From assembly GCA_030762175.1 (NCBI GenBank), contig CM060831.1, positions 140,717,501 to 140,781,500 of the forward strand: DNA of 64,000 bases, written 5' to 3'. Positions 43,756 to 56,537 of the stretch are shown piece after piece. The notes under the pieces are model-generated. The model had not been told where the DNA came from. It saw only the letters and a list, made by a program, of their open reading frames with translations, and ran no database searches. The position numbers and the translations under genes were made by a program. Within the stretch, counting starts at the first letter, position 1, and every line of letters starts with the position of its first letter. Source of the DNA: Metallyticus violacea (Eukaryota > Arthropoda > Insecta > Mantodea > Metallyticidae).

Positions 43756-45520
43756 GTTATCGCTTGCTGTAGACATGGATATAGCTATAGATACCGCTAT
43801 CGCTGTCACTATAATTATCGCTATCACTATGGATGTTGCTATTGCCTTCGCTATGGATATCGTTATCGCTGTCACTATGGATGTCGCTACAGATGCCGCT
43901 GTCGCTTAATCGCTATCGCTTATATCACTCTCACTGTCTCCATGGATATCATTATCGCTGCCGCTCTGGCTATCGCTATTGATATGGATGTCGCTATCGC
44001 TGTCGGTATGGATATCACTATCGCTATAACAATGGATATCGCTATCGCTATGGATATCGCTATCGCTATGGATATCGCTATCGCTATAGATGTCGCTATT
44101 GCTATGGATGTCGTTATCGCTATGGATATCGCTATCGCTATGGATGTCGCTATGGATATTGCTATCGCTATGGATGTCGCTGTTGCTATGGATCTCGCTA
44201 TCGCTATGAATGTCGCTATCGCTATGGATGTCGCTGTCGATATGGATGTTGCTATCGCTAAGGATGTCGCTGTCGCTATGGATATGGCTATCGCTTGCTG
44301 TAGACATGGATATAGCTATAGATGCCGCTATCGCTGTCACTATATTTATAGCTATCACTATGGATGTTGCTATTGCCTTCGCTATGGATATCGTTATCGC
44401 TGTCACTATGGATGTCGCTACAGATGTCGCTGTCGCTTAATCGCTATCGCTTATATCACTCTCGCTATCTCCATGGTTATCATTATGGATGTCGCTATGG
44501 CTATCGCTATTGATATGGATGTCGCTATTTCTGTTGCTATGGATATCGCTGTTGCTATGGATATCGCTATCGCTATGGATATCGCTATCGCTATGGATCT
44601 CGCTATCGCTAAGGATGTCGCTATGGATATCGCTATCGCTATGGATATCGCTATCGCTGTGGATGTCGCTGTCGCTATGGATGTCGCTATCGTTATGGAT
44701 ATCGCTATCGCTAAGGATGTCGCTATCGCTAAGGATGTCGCTATGGATATCGCTATCGCTATGGATATCGCTATCGCTAAGGATGTCGCTATCGCTAAGG
44801 ATGTCGCTATCGCTATGGATGTCGCTGTCGCTATGGCTATCGCTATGCATAACGCTATCGCTATGATGTCGCTATCGCTAAGGACATCGCTATCGCTATG
44901 GATGTCGCTGTCGCTATGGTTATCGCTATGCATAACGCTATCGCTATGATGTCGCTATCGCTATGGTTGTCGCTACGAATATCGCTATCGGTATGGATGT
45001 CGCTATCGCTGTAACTATTGATATCGCTATCGCTGTTACTATGGATGTCGCTATATGCCGCTATCGCTTAATATGTCACTCTCGCTATCTGCTTGGATAT
45101 CGCTATTGCTACTAATGTCTCTATTGCTGTTGCTATAGCTATCGCCATCGCTGTCACTCACTACTGAGGTTGTTATCGCTTATTATGTCACTCTCGCCAT
45201 TTCCAAGGATATCACTATCGCTACTAATGCCTATATCGCCGTTGCTATGGATATCGCTATCACTGTCACTATGGATGGCGCTATCGCTTAATATGTCACT
45301 CTCGCTATCTGCTTGGATATCGCTATTGCTACTAATGTCTCTATCGCTGTTGCTATAGCTATCGCCATCGCTGTCACTCGCTACTGAGGTTGTTATCGCT
45401 TATTATGTCACTCTCGCCATTTCCAAGGATATCACTATCGCTACTAATGCCTATATCGCCGTTGCTATGGATATCGCTATCACTGTCACTATGGATGGCG
45501 CTATCGCTTAATGTGTCACT
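43756..45520. repeat. GATATCGCTATCGCTATG-type array with higher-order duplications
   Basis: About 1.77 kb built from 6-nt GCTATC/GGATAT/GGATGT units. Two larger repeats are visible. The block beginning GCTTGCTGTAGACATGG at 43762 returns at 44293 (period 531). A 220-bp block at 45081-45300 is repeated at 45301-45520 with few changes. Open frames run through it on both strands (for example 43942-44949 plus and 43906-44406 minus), giving MDIAIA or SDSDIH repeats. They follow from the period-6 sequence. Confidence 0.95.
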
Positions 45521-46677
45521 CTTCCTATCTCTATGGATATCACTGCCGCTTTCGCTCATTTATTTCCGACTCATACTCACTTCCACTCTCTTAGAAACGC
45601 ACTCACTCTCAGAAACTTAATCGCTCCCTCAGACACATTTCTTTCAGACACCCACTTACTCTTTCAGATTCTTTCACTCTTTTAGACGCTCATGCTCTGA
45701 GACACTGATCGCCTACTCTCTCAATCACTCTTAGACCCAAACTCATTCACTGTTCACTCGTTCTCATATACTGACTTATGCATTTTCTTCCTTACTAATT
45801 TCGTAAAGCGGTTGCTTTAATTGGTTTTGTGTTAAGTGAATGTAAAGTATTGTAGATACGTAAACTTTTTCTTTGAGACCATTAGAGGAGAAAATTGAAA
45901 ATAAAAATGGGTTCGACTAATTTTAAGTCTTTCTTTGAATTAAACTAATTTCTAAAGTATAGAAAGTGTACAGTGATTTCCGCAGATAGGCTTCATCCTG
46001 CAGATTTCAGACAAGTTTTTTGGCATTAATAATACAGGATTTTTTTTTAAACAGGTGCGTTGCTACGATGTTTATTAAATTCTCTTTCTCTCTTCGGTAA
46101 TACAAATTCGAGTATCAATTCGAGTTTTGTGGTTAAGATTCTAGAGCTTCAGATCTGTTTTCACCACCAGCAGTAGCAGCCGTAAAAGTGTGCAGCTCAG
46201 GTTGTTTTTGCCGCGAGTTTACTGAAAAAATATAAACATCGATGATATAACTGCCCAAGGACACCCACGTAGATGGGCAGAAAGTCACAAACTCAAATTG
46301 TGAACATTTATGTGAAGAGTAAAAAAAATTACATTTTTCAACTGAAAACAAGCGACTATTTTATTCTGTAATGCAATGTTATCATCGCTAAACAAATACC
46401 TCATACTATCTCTAATGTCAGATTACAATTAATTTGAAATATATTCTGTTTTATTAAAAACGACGTATACATTGTGAATAACATATTTTACTCTGGTTTT
46501 TATAAACTGAAATAACAAATCTCAAGGCATAACATGCTCTATGGGTGCAAATTACTGTCAGATAAAATACCTTAAGTGACAGATACCAAATTGGAGATAC
46601 CCGAAATAATGATTTAACAAGTAATCTTCGTCTAAAACCATTTTATAAGAAATCAAAAAAGTGAAAGATTGTAAAAA

Positions 46678-46717
<40 letters not shown>

Positions 46718-46825
46718 TTTTTTTTTATTATTATGTTTTAAAACATTTTCTTGTTTTCTCTTATGTTACTACCTCAACAATTCATAACAACGAAGATTTA
46801 AACAGAAAATGAATGAATGCAGCGA
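45521..46825. other. Spacer, repeat-derived then AT-rich
   Basis: To about 45780 the DNA is rich in CTCACTCT-type motifs, probably a decayed flank of the array. An ATT microsatellite is at about 46679-46719. No gene recognised. Confidence 0.5.
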
Positions 46826-46905
46826 TCTTACAGGATTTGAAACAGGGACCTCTGGATTTGCAGGCAAACAAACTTGACCACAAGTCCACGAAGTCGGTCA
46901 ATGTA
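46826..46905 (-). mobile_element. tRNA-like sequence, probable SINE head
   Basis: On the minus strand an A-box-like TGTGGTCAAGTTTG is followed by a B-box-like TGTTTCAAATCC about 40 nt later. It is short and diverged and does not match SINE A or B. Confidence 0.4.
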
Positions 46906-47205
46906 TTCTCTTATATTTCTATTTAGGCTTTATGAATATGAACTTTACGCCCTTTTAAAAAGTGATTTAAGACAATAGAGGTTATACAACTGGTAACGAA
47001 ATCAGTAACTTGACTTTCGTCATATTATGTCATATACCCCCACCGAACGAGGAGTTTCCGGTAGAAGGCTGATCGCAGTCATCAGTCCTGGTAGAAGGAT
47101 GATCACGGCCCTCACCGTTACTAATAGAAGATTTATCATCTTTGTTGACGACCCCGTCTAAAATTGACGTGAAGCCGTCAACTAGGCTGCACTCATGTCC
47201 ACTGC
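46906..47205. other. Spacer
   Basis: GAGTTTCCGGTAGAAGGCTG at 47051-47070 returns in altered form at 47326-47345, so this DNA may belong with the repeat to its right. Confidence 0.4.
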
Positions 47206-47300
47206 GTGCTCTCTTGAGAGTAAGCTTGTTCCCACACCGGGCTCCCTTGAGAATAAGTTTGTCCCCGCTACCCGCTACGTGCTCTCTTGACGGCGGAAGA
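47206..47300. repeat. Short tandem repeat, ~33-40-bp units
   Basis: GCTCTCTTGAGAGTAAGCTT, then GCTCCCTTGAGAATAAGTTT, then GCTCTCTTGACGG begin successive units. The minus-strand frame at 47030-47380 is open through them and has no known domain. Confidence 0.6.
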
Positions 47301-47371
47301 CACCTCACCAACGATACCAGACGAGAAGTTTCCGGTAGGAAGCTGTTCACCACCATTATTTCTAGAAGTTT

Positions 47372-47771
47372 CATTCCCAAAGAGAAAAGGCGAGGAAAGC
47401 TGAGTGGTGGTGTGCGCCTTTTTCACGACAACGCGCCTTGCACACAGCTCTTGTTGCAAAGGGAGTTGTGCAGAAATGTGGCTTTAAGGAGATCGACTAT
47501 CCATCCTATAGCCCAGATGTAGTTCCCAGTGACTATTTCCTGTTCTCAAAACTCAAGAAGGAAATTTAAGTGTGACGAAGAAGTGATGGATGCTGTTTAT
47601 GCCCGTTTTGCACACAGGGCTTCTGACTATTTTTGGAGGGTGGAATTGAAATATTAATTCAAAGATGTGAGAAGTGTATTGCCATAAAGAGTAAATATAT
47701 TGAAAATTGAAATATAGATTTTGTCTTTATCATACCTAAAAATGGTTAGGCCCGAAATTTATGGACCTACT
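47372..47771 (+). mobile_element. Mariner copy 3, 5'-truncated
   Basis: From AAAGAGAAAAGGCGAGGAAA onward it matches the 3' third of the mariners at 8736-10012 and 21555-22655: the HDNA region (here 'LFHDNAPCTQL'), a YSPDVVPSDYF-type block near 47505-47540 and the 3' untranslated part. The right end is the terminus ATGGACCTACTCACGTA. The 5' two thirds are missing, and the junction abuts the unrelated repeat at 47206-47345. Confidence 0.85.
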
Positions 47772-50700
47772 CACGTAACACTATTCTGAATCTTGTTTCA
47801 CTTCACAACTGACTTCTTCGGTCAGTCCACAGTGCCAATCATCCAGCCATCGACATCAATGAGACGCACTGCTAGTTAGTGGGCCTTAGCACAAAAATAA
47901 ACATCGTGACATCCATGTTTCGTAAGGGAAACAAAACAATACCTTGGCTCTTAAGGTAAAAGACTAAGAAGAAAAACAAAACAAAACAAAAGAAAGCAAA
48001 CAATAGGCTGCCAGGAAACAAAACATCTGACTCAAATGACATGACAGCGTCTAGATGTCTACGGATAGCAAAAAACATCGATGATGTTGCTGCTGAAGAC
48101 GAAGCTGAATATTCCCTTTATAACTGACTTATTCAAGGATAAATATGAACAGGAAATATTTCTTTGATTTCTTGAAACTTGCTGCATTACTCAGACAGAC
48201 AAATTCGTGTGACAAAGTGGTCTAGAAGGCTGAAAGCAATTGAAGATATAGTTCACAAAATTCCATAGTATTTAATTATTGTAACACGTGTTGTAATAAA
48301 GTCTTGTATTTTGAATTGAGAAATGATAGGACGAAATTAAGAACAGTTTCCTAGTAATTTAGATTTTGCTTTTTTAAAGTTTATTTTAATAATATCTACT
48401 ATATAGGACATCTGAAATCGAACATACGTTTAAAAATATAGCATTTTATTAGAGTTACTTAATTTTTTTAATGTTCTACAAAATATAAAGTCCTTATTCC
48501 TAATACATTTTGTTATAATAATTGTTACATATTTGGCATTTTAAGAAAAATTGAAAATAAAACTTTTAAAATATATCTGGAACTATACACTACAGAAACA
48601 CAAATTAAAAACTTACGCCATTTCCTATTTCAACCTTTTTTAATGCTTTATAATCAATATTTATTTACTTACCCAAAGTATTGTTGTTTCATTATAACGC
48701 AACACTTTGAAATATTGAAATGTACATTAAAATGTTCTAGTTTAAAATTAGAAAAATAATCAGATTTCTAAAATATGGTCCGGTATCAGAGAAAGCTTAC
48801 AATAATTAAAACTTCATATAAATATTAATTTTAGCATGTGGTGAAGAGTTGTGGGTATGGAACACATCGCGGAGTTCTTGTTGTGCTGTAGTTAACTGTT
48901 TCCCAATCATCCCTTTCACATTCATATACCATGCACTCAATGGAGAAACTGGAAGTAAATTGAAACTACTTCGTTTAATTCCGGGTTCATTTTTTCGCTT
49001 CATATTAAAGCTACCAGTTATCTTATGCTGTATAAGTAATGAATTATGATGCATTGTAAAACTATTTTAAAGTGACCGCAAGATGGTGGTACAAATTAAT
49101 TCCAAAATCAACCCTTTAGGTCTGTATAATATTTAATAAAAAAAACCAGGAAGCTTCCACTTAATATTAATTTGATTTATACATTCCGAAACATTTAAGA
49201 CTTACTTGCTTCGAAAGTTAAAAGTATTTTAACTTAATAGCATATAAACTATTGATGATAAATTGCCCATATTTTGCATTTCTATAAGTTTGGGTTTAAT
49301 AGAAATATAAAAATAATTTTGCTCTCAGATTTCACAGGAACTATATCATAATGACGTCCATGTGAACATGGATAACAACATTCCTTTTATGCTTATATGA
49401 ATAGAATTGCAAAGAAATCTAAATATTTATTTATTTTAACATTAAGTAGCTGTACTTTAGTGTTCATTTTAGCTTACTTGACATCAATTTTCTCCTCTAT
49501 TCATATTTATTCTCCCACTTATTCTCCTGCAAAGGTATTGTCTGCATTTCATTAATTCCTTCCATTTTCTTTTCTTTTGTTTCCCTGTTCTTTTATTCCT
49601 AGTTGGGAGCCATTCTAAAGTCTTCTTTGGCATTTTTCATCCATCCTCTTGACACGCCCAAACGGAAGGAGAATAATCCTTTAATTTCTTCTCTTGTTCT
49701 CATTAAGAATGTAAATGTTATGTTATAAAATATATTTCTGCCATTTTCTTTAATATAGCTTTAGGAAATTAATTTGAAGAGCTCGCCAGTATTTTTCATT
49801 GGCATTGCTATAGACAAACAACTTAAATTAACAACTTCTATCCAGGTTCTAGGCATAGTTGACGATTGATGAGCAACTGAATCGATCTGTCAGATCTGTT
49901 CGCTCTAGAAATTGGGGGGGGGGGGGCTTTCTGCAGTAATTAAACATTTATACCACTGGTCAATAGTGAAAATATTTTTCACTTGTCAATACTTATGTCA
50001 TATTGATTTCAATGTGTTAAAAGCAAATATGACATTTAAAATGCTTAGCTATGCAGCGGTTTTTTTTATATAATGGTGGCGATTGATTACTGGATTGTGT
50101 ATTTTAATTAACTTTTAAGTAATTAAAATTGTCGGAAGAGAATATTTTTGAATGCTTGGATATTAAGGATTGGTTGCTTGACGGGTATCTCAGGGATATC
50201 TTCTTCTTCCTCACCGATAATTACCCCCTGAGTTACAATTGTTCGAACTCTTGATGGAATTTTTGTTATCCGTAGATAACAGGGAAAGGAATTTTACCAG
50301 ACTTTGATGAGGGAATGAATAGATTAGCTGTATTTCGTGATGAACTGCAGTTTGTTGTTCCATGTCTATTGTGCTGCGATGCCTGTCACTTTTGCATAAT
50401 CATTAGTATTTCATTACGACGTCACAAGCGACGTTTTGGCCGTGGCACTTTTTCTGAGGCACAGTTCGATATTAACACGAAAGTTTACAGCTCAAAAGTT
50501 TTAAACTTCACAAACTTACTGGTATGGCATGCCTGATTATTTACTTAACTCACCCATACTACATGATGTTGAACTAGTAAATTCACCCGGCACTCTCTCG
50601 CGGGAAACTTAGCAGAGTTGAACACTGGACTGTGTCCCCAAGATAAGAACTGAAAGACTGGCTTCGTTGGTCAAGGATACGACTTCCACCCCTCCAGCAA

Positions 50701-50922
50701 GTATCCCAGGTATATTTGTTTACAAAACAAAGGAACAGGTTTTTCTCTCCTCAATTCAGGTCAGCCCAACAACCCCTTGATTCTGGGCTCCGGTTGCAGG
50801 CATTCAAGAGGACAACACATTTTTCTAAAACCAATATTGTACTCCCGTCAGACTTTAGGGAACACATACAAACTGGTAATTATAATATCTGGAATAACAA
50901 TAACCTTACGGCTATTTATTTT
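47772..50922. other. Long AT-rich stretch without recognised genes
   Basis: About 3.1 kb. Short open frames (47872-48078, 48806-49054 and 50315-50536) have no recognisable domains. A G12 run is at 49915-49926. No repeat matched. Confidence 0.6.
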
Positions 50923-51130
50923 GGTTGATTTATTTATGGACGCTCTTTAACATCTCAGGTCATCAGCGTCCCATTCAACTCAGGGCGTGAAACGGCTGAC
51001 AAATTTCGCTCAGAGGCCACTTCTTTCAGGCTTGAGGTTCTTTTACCTGCCGTAAATGCACGACACGGGACCAACGGCTTTACTTCCCTTTCGAAGGAAG
51101 CCATACTTAGGATTTTTACGCCCGAAAGCC
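50923..51130 (-). mobile_element. SINE family A, head missing
   Basis: Minus-strand copy of the body and tail only. It starts with the tail side (GATTTATTTATGGACGCTC) and runs to TTTTTACGCCCGAAAG. There the tRNA-like head should follow but does not, which is the usual 5' truncation. Confidence 0.88.
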
Positions 51131-51530
51131 TGACAGCTATAAATGTATATACATAATACTAAGTAATGATTAATTAATTCATTATCATTTATTACCTAAA
51201 CCAATCAGCTAGCTCTCATTTCCAAGATATAGCCCATTTATGTTTTAGAATATGTATATGCAGAGCTCCAAATGTATAAGTAACTTGTAGCACAAAAGCA
51301 AATACAGGTGTTGCCGAACTTGCGAGCGGCAATGAGGAATACTGCGGTTCTACTTAGCCACTTGTCTGTTTATAGATTGGTGGTTGCTAAGGTTCAAGTG
51401 TTGTTTGTATTTTGTATGTATATACTTAAATAAATCTGATAATTTCTGTTAAGTATCTGGCATTGTGACATTTCTGCCCAGAAACGCCCAATTACTCCAC
51501 TTGTAAAGACAACCTATCACCAATATTTTG
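51131..51530. other. AT-rich spacer
   Basis: No recognised feature. Confidence 0.5.
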
Positions 51531-51534
51531 ATGT

Positions 51535-52420
51535 GAAAGCAGGGAATCAAGGCATCTCATATTTGATGCTATACTTGTTCTGTGAATCTATTTGGATCAG
51601 TAAAAACGGACGCCCAATGCCCTTTGAGATTCCAATGATTTGGTGAGAGCCGAAAATAATGTAGATAGTTCCTATTTGTACACGATGCCTCTATTAAGAA
51701 AACAGAAGTTGAGAATGAAATACTGCAACATCCGACCAATGTCCCATGGGGACCAACAGCCTGTACCTAACCCTCCAGAGGAGTAAAATCTGGACTATGA
51801 TGAAGACGGCACAGAGGAGATATCAGGTCCATAACCTGAGGTTGTAGCGTCAGAGGATTCTGTTTCGAACCTGAGTCATTGAACGAACCACACAGATTTA
51901 GCCAAGGTGAACTAGCAAAAATACAAAGTCTGGATTCTAGGTTCTAGGTTAAGACAGTGACATCTTCAAGAACGTATTGTTAAAGTATTAGTGTACAGGA
52001 GTCGGTGGAATGATTTACGTCCTTGATTTAAAAACGACAATAACCTAGTTGCTTGCTATGATGTGACTGATTTGATGGGCACAAGACACAGGACTGGATA
52101 CTCATCAAAGCTTAGGTAAAAGTTGTTTTGATACACAATAGCAGTTCTCTTACTTCAGTTCATAGCTCATGTTGTCCATAAGAAAGAAATTTATATCAAT
52201 GTGAAGCAATTGAGTACGAAGACAATCAATGGAAACTTTTTGAATATCTGAAAGCCATTGCAACATCGCTGGACATGCAGTTGAAGTACATCAAGTACTA
52301 CTGGTGTCTGAGTGGACAGTTGATTTAGATCCTCACACTGTAACATAAAAGACTGGTCCCCAAAAGAAACTCTGCACCCCGGGGAAATTCCCTGTTTGGT
52401 CGACGTTAAGTTCTTCTGCC
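51535..52420 (+). pseudogene. Pseudogene of widespread arthropod repeat protein
   Basis: Pieces in order on the plus strand: 'ESIWISKNGRPMPFEIPMIW', a 'PMSHGDQQPVPNPPEE' block followed by acidic sequence, then 'WKLFEYLKAIATSLDM', 'QLKYIKYYWCLSEW' and 'LCTPGKFPVW'. They recall the multicopy arthropod protein family with an N-terminal PMPF-x-(I/V)PM-(I/V)WREP motif and a later W-K-x-x-x-DLK ... FLCEWDSR motif. The later motif is altered here to CLSEWTVD. Many stops and frame changes. I do not know the biochemical function of this family. Its abundance suggests a transposon origin. Confidence 0.55.
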
Positions 52421-53215
52421 TCTTTCAAACATCAAACTTTCCGTTTCAAATAGAAGAAGTCTTAGAAGTATGAACATTCATACATACACTTTTTTTTTAA
52501 CAAATAAAGAAAAAAAAAAACATTACTTTTAAATATAACTAGTATGATTAGTAACTTTGGTAACTGCAGAAGGCACTAAATCCAATTTATTCCAATTTGA
52601 TTGGCTCTGCCCCCCGGTTCCCGGTTTATCAGCAGCTACCTATTGGAATATCCGGGGGACCAGGCTCCAGTCCAACCAAAGAACACAATACTATAAATAA
52701 TTTATACATTCATACAGTATTAAATTACATTTCATGCAATAATGATCCTTCTCCTCTTCCAATTAAATCCATTGAGCTAAATTTCTATCCTTAAAAGTTG
52801 TTTATTCCTTTCCACCTTATATACAAACAAACAAGTAAATTATTAAAATAAACATATTAAAATAATTAAAGTAAACAGTTTTCCTTTCCATGTTATCAGT
52901 TCACGTAGACTTTTATTAATAAACTTTTAAATTTTCCACTTGCTTACCCTAACTTTATGGCATTACAATTAACTCTCTTAGGAAGTAAATACCCATACAA
53001 ACATTAATAACATTCACGTCATAATTCCTGCCGCTTTCCTACATTCAATGCGGAACAAAACGGTACTGTGGGGCAACGGTCTCATTTCCCTCTCCGCCAA
53101 GAACTTTTCATCCTTAACACTCACCTGCAAAGTAGCTACAAGCGGAAGGTACAAAAATTTCCCTTAATGACATTTATGAAACAGTGAAGAAAATTGTTCT
53201 CATCGATATGCCTTT
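52421..53215. other. AT-rich spacer
   Basis: No recognised feature. The open frame at 52597-52794 is not supported. Confidence 0.55.
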
Positions 53216-53229
53216 CTGGTTCAAAGGTG

Positions 53230-53532
53230 TTTTTTTTTTTTTTTTTTTGATTGATTTACGGACGTTCTTCAACATCTCGGGTCATCAGCATCCCATTCAA
53301 CTCGGGGCGTGAAACAGCCGACAAATTTTGCTCAGAGGCCTCTCTTTCAGGCTTGAAGTTATTTTTCGTGCCGTAAATGTACGACACGGGACCCACGGCT
53401 TTACTTCCCTTCCGAAGGAAGCCACACTTAGGATTTTTACGCCTGAAAAAATCCCTCGGTCCTGGCCGGGTTCGAACCCGCGTTCTTGGGTGTAGGAGGC
53501 AAGTATGGTACCCACTACACCACCAGAACCGA
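53230..53532 (-). mobile_element. SINE family A, complete with target duplication
   Basis: A minus-strand copy with the A tail as a T run at 53230-53249 and an intact B box (inverse of GGTTCGAACCC). It is flanked by CTGGTTCAAAGGTG at 53216-53229 and 53533-53546, an exact 14-bp duplication. With the copy at 3953-4261 it is the youngest-looking SINE here. Confidence 0.95.
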
Positions 53533-53546
53533 CTGGTTCAAAGGTG

Positions 53547-56250
53547 ACAACCATATCCCTGCCACCTGGTATTTTATCTCTTCTTTAACATTAATACTGG
53601 AGATCGGCCTAGGTATGTAGTGTGCAGGGTTTTGCAAAAGCCTAAATGTGTTCTAATCCGAATTCAAGTCTTCCAGCTTTAAACAGCAACTGTTTTACTT
53701 GATACTATCTATAGATGAAGGAAATTTTTTTGTTAAGTCACCTAGACAAGTTTCACCAATGTAGGATTTGAGCCTATGCCCTCTGCACTGATTTATGAAT
53801 ATCACAACACTACTATGAATTAAATTGCATCTTTGTACCGGCAACTTATATATTAATATCCTCAAAATAAAACAAGACCCAAATTCTGATATAGTTAAAA
53901 TAAGCCTTAGTTACTAATGTACGAGGGAAGGTCCATAATGAAATGTTTTCGCTGACATTGCGTGATAAATATGAAGTGGCTTGAGCATTTTTGGAACGGT
54001 AATCTTATTTCAGCCCCCGCACCAGAAACTCTAATTTTATAACGTGTTATGTGTGGCGCTGCTTGGCCTGCTTATAAAGGAAAGGACCGCATAACGCTTA
54101 AAAGGGAAGATGTCTTTTCTCTCAGAAAAATCTCGGAGTCATTTCTTACACTGGTTCCACCTAGTTTTGACTTATAATTGCACATGAATTGCTGTATATT
54201 CATGGCCTAAATGCTCTATAACTTTGTTGCCTACTTATCATTACATATAAACACGTTTCTTCTTTTTGAGGACCTAAAACGTCAATTATTATTCGTTTTG
54301 ACTGTCTCAAACAATGCTTTCCTTTTTATATAGCACGTGATAAGTTTATTTCTACATCACTGCCTTACCTAATCGTTTGTGTTGATGTTGTTTACAGTTG
54401 ACATTTTTTAAAGTTTTTTTTATCATTTTGCATTTTATGCGGAGCCTAACCTAATTTCAATCTCAAAGATCTTATAAAATTGACGGCATTATTTTATAAT
54501 TTTGTTTAAATGGGCGTGTTCTGAGCTGCAGAATATATATATATTTTATAAAAAGTTTCTAAATTGTCAACTTCATCATTTAATACTTGAACTCAGTCGC
54601 TTAGCTGCAAGCTAACGTTCAAGCTAAGCGAGTGATGCTCACACTTTTTTGGCCGTGAGCATATTCGATCATTTTACCGGAAAGGAGAGAGTCCTGCATA
54701 AAGGATCCGTGAAGAGCAGGAAGGAGCGGATATCGGAGAGCACGTATACCCTCCTCCACCTCATTACTCTTCTCCCTGTTGAGGATGCTGCCTTGGATCC
54801 CAATTACTTGTTATTAGTCGGTATTTTTCTTCCCTACTTGAAAGGGTTAATAACCAGAATTTTTCATTACGAAAGGCGATTTGTCTTGGCTTTAGTTCCC
54901 GTTATCGCTTCTGTTGACGTGTCCTTAAGGCGCATTGTAGTACATGATGCTAATCTGTGATGAACCACCTCTTTGCTCGAGTAAGGACGTGTCACGACTT
55001 CTATTAACTCTATCCCCTCTTTTTGGTAACACGTATTAAAGGGCGCAGCTCAGTAAATTAGAGGATTTCTACCCTCCCGGGTCTTATAAACGAGGCATTT
55101 ATTTTCAAATGTGCTTATATATGATAATTAACATATTTAAGTTGAGACAATAATTATCTATCATTAATTATACATAATATATATGAAATATAGTTACGAG
55201 AAATAATATAGATATGGTTTGCACATGTATTTACAGAAAACGAGAACATATGGCAAATATAATAGGAAAGTTTGCAAGGAAAGGGGCTAGCAATGTAATC
55301 TGTTTGGGTCTCTTTGTAATGTTACTTCAGATCAACTAGAACTTTGAAAACAACCGGATATTGAACAAAACACAATCTCGGGAATTTGCAAAGGACGAGT
55401 AATTCTTTTGTTAACTGTGCAGGGAAAACTCAGGCAATAAATATCCAGATGGAATCACACTACTTCTGTTACGGCTCTCTTTTATAATATATTAAGTATA
55501 TCAAGAATCTAATATTTAAGATATTGCTGTGGGTGGACCCGAATAAAATCTTAGAAGAGAGCCTATAAGAGTTAAACGATAATAGATAAGCATAATAGCC
55601 CACCAATAGAAATATATATTGGAAGATGATATCACGTTACATTTAGAAAGCCATGTTGATTATATTTATAGCGCCTAGACCGACGGATATGCGAATTAAT
55701 AAAAGAAGTTGTAATAGGGTATAGAATATTTGTTATTTGAAGCTGAAGTGAGTGGGAGAAGTACAAGAAAAAGCAAAAGAGCGAAACAGAAAGAGTCACA
55801 AGATACAATGCCACGGGAATTAATCAGCTAGACAATTTACATGTTATAGAAGTCAGTCATTCAGTTAAGTCAGGCCAGAGTTGAAGATAGTTGAGGTGAA
55901 AATAAAATCTTGTGAAGGAACTCTCAATTAATCAGTTCGATAAGCGGAAACGTTTCTCAAGATTCTATCGTGACCTTATAGGAAATATATTTATGACATT
56001 GTGTTAATAAATGATGAAAACTGGAACAATGAGTGTTATATAATTGTTTTTTATCATCTCCTTTCACAGTAATTGTAATCACAAAAACGTTCAGCTTATA
56101 AATTGAGCTTATAGACGAGGACTAAACATTAGAAGATTGCGGTATTGGCGCGACCAATCACCCCTGAGATACCAATCCATTTATAATACTTCTCCCCTCC
56201 TTATAAACAACTAATCCAAGCCCAAACCTATAAAATAAATTTATACTTAC
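53547..56250. other. Spacer without recognised gene
   Basis: About 2.7 kb. The 103-residue frame at 54649-54960 (GTG start) has a hydrophobic middle but matches nothing I know, so it is not called. Confidence 0.5.
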
Positions 56251-56257
56251 ACAAATT

Positions 56258-56345
56258 CGCCGCAAAGTCTACAGATGGAGGTGGGACACGCGTTTAGGCA
56301 AACGACACAGAGGCAGGCCAAGATGGCGAACGTCAACTTCGAAAC
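56258..56345 (+). pseudogene. Possible LINE C-terminal scrap
   Basis: One frame reads 'RWRWDTRLGKRHRGRPRWR', like the W-x-D-x-x-x-x-x-GRP-x-RW stretch often found at the end of arthropod LINE proteins. It is only about 30 codons long and without further support. Confidence 0.3.
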
Positions 56346-56463
56346 AAATGAAATCTGATGAACAAAAGTGTAACGCAATACTACTGTACACAATCCTAAT
56401 CGTATTAGCGAATAAGAGCTACTCTCTTGCATGAGGCCTTTGCCATTTTTAGGGACATTCGGA

Positions 56464-56465
<2 letters not shown>

Positions 56466-56536
<71 letters not shown>
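56466..56536. repeat. (ATT)n microsatellite
   Basis: Uninterrupted ATT/TTA trinucleotides over about 70 bp. Confidence 0.95.

Positions 56537-56537
<1 letters not shown>

Noticed and set aside
43906..44949. Frames of 137-335 residues with MDIAIA or SDSDIH repeats on both strands
   Set aside because: Period-6 DNA lacking stop codons gives open frames in several registers at once. There is no sequence outside the repeat.
43756..45520. A CRISPR-like array
   Set aside because: Repeats are direct hexamer derivatives without unique spacers, and the window is eukaryotic.
54649..54960. A 103-residue open frame as a host gene
   Set aside because: It needs a GTG start, matches no family I know and has no splice or promoter context. 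Chance cannot be excluded.
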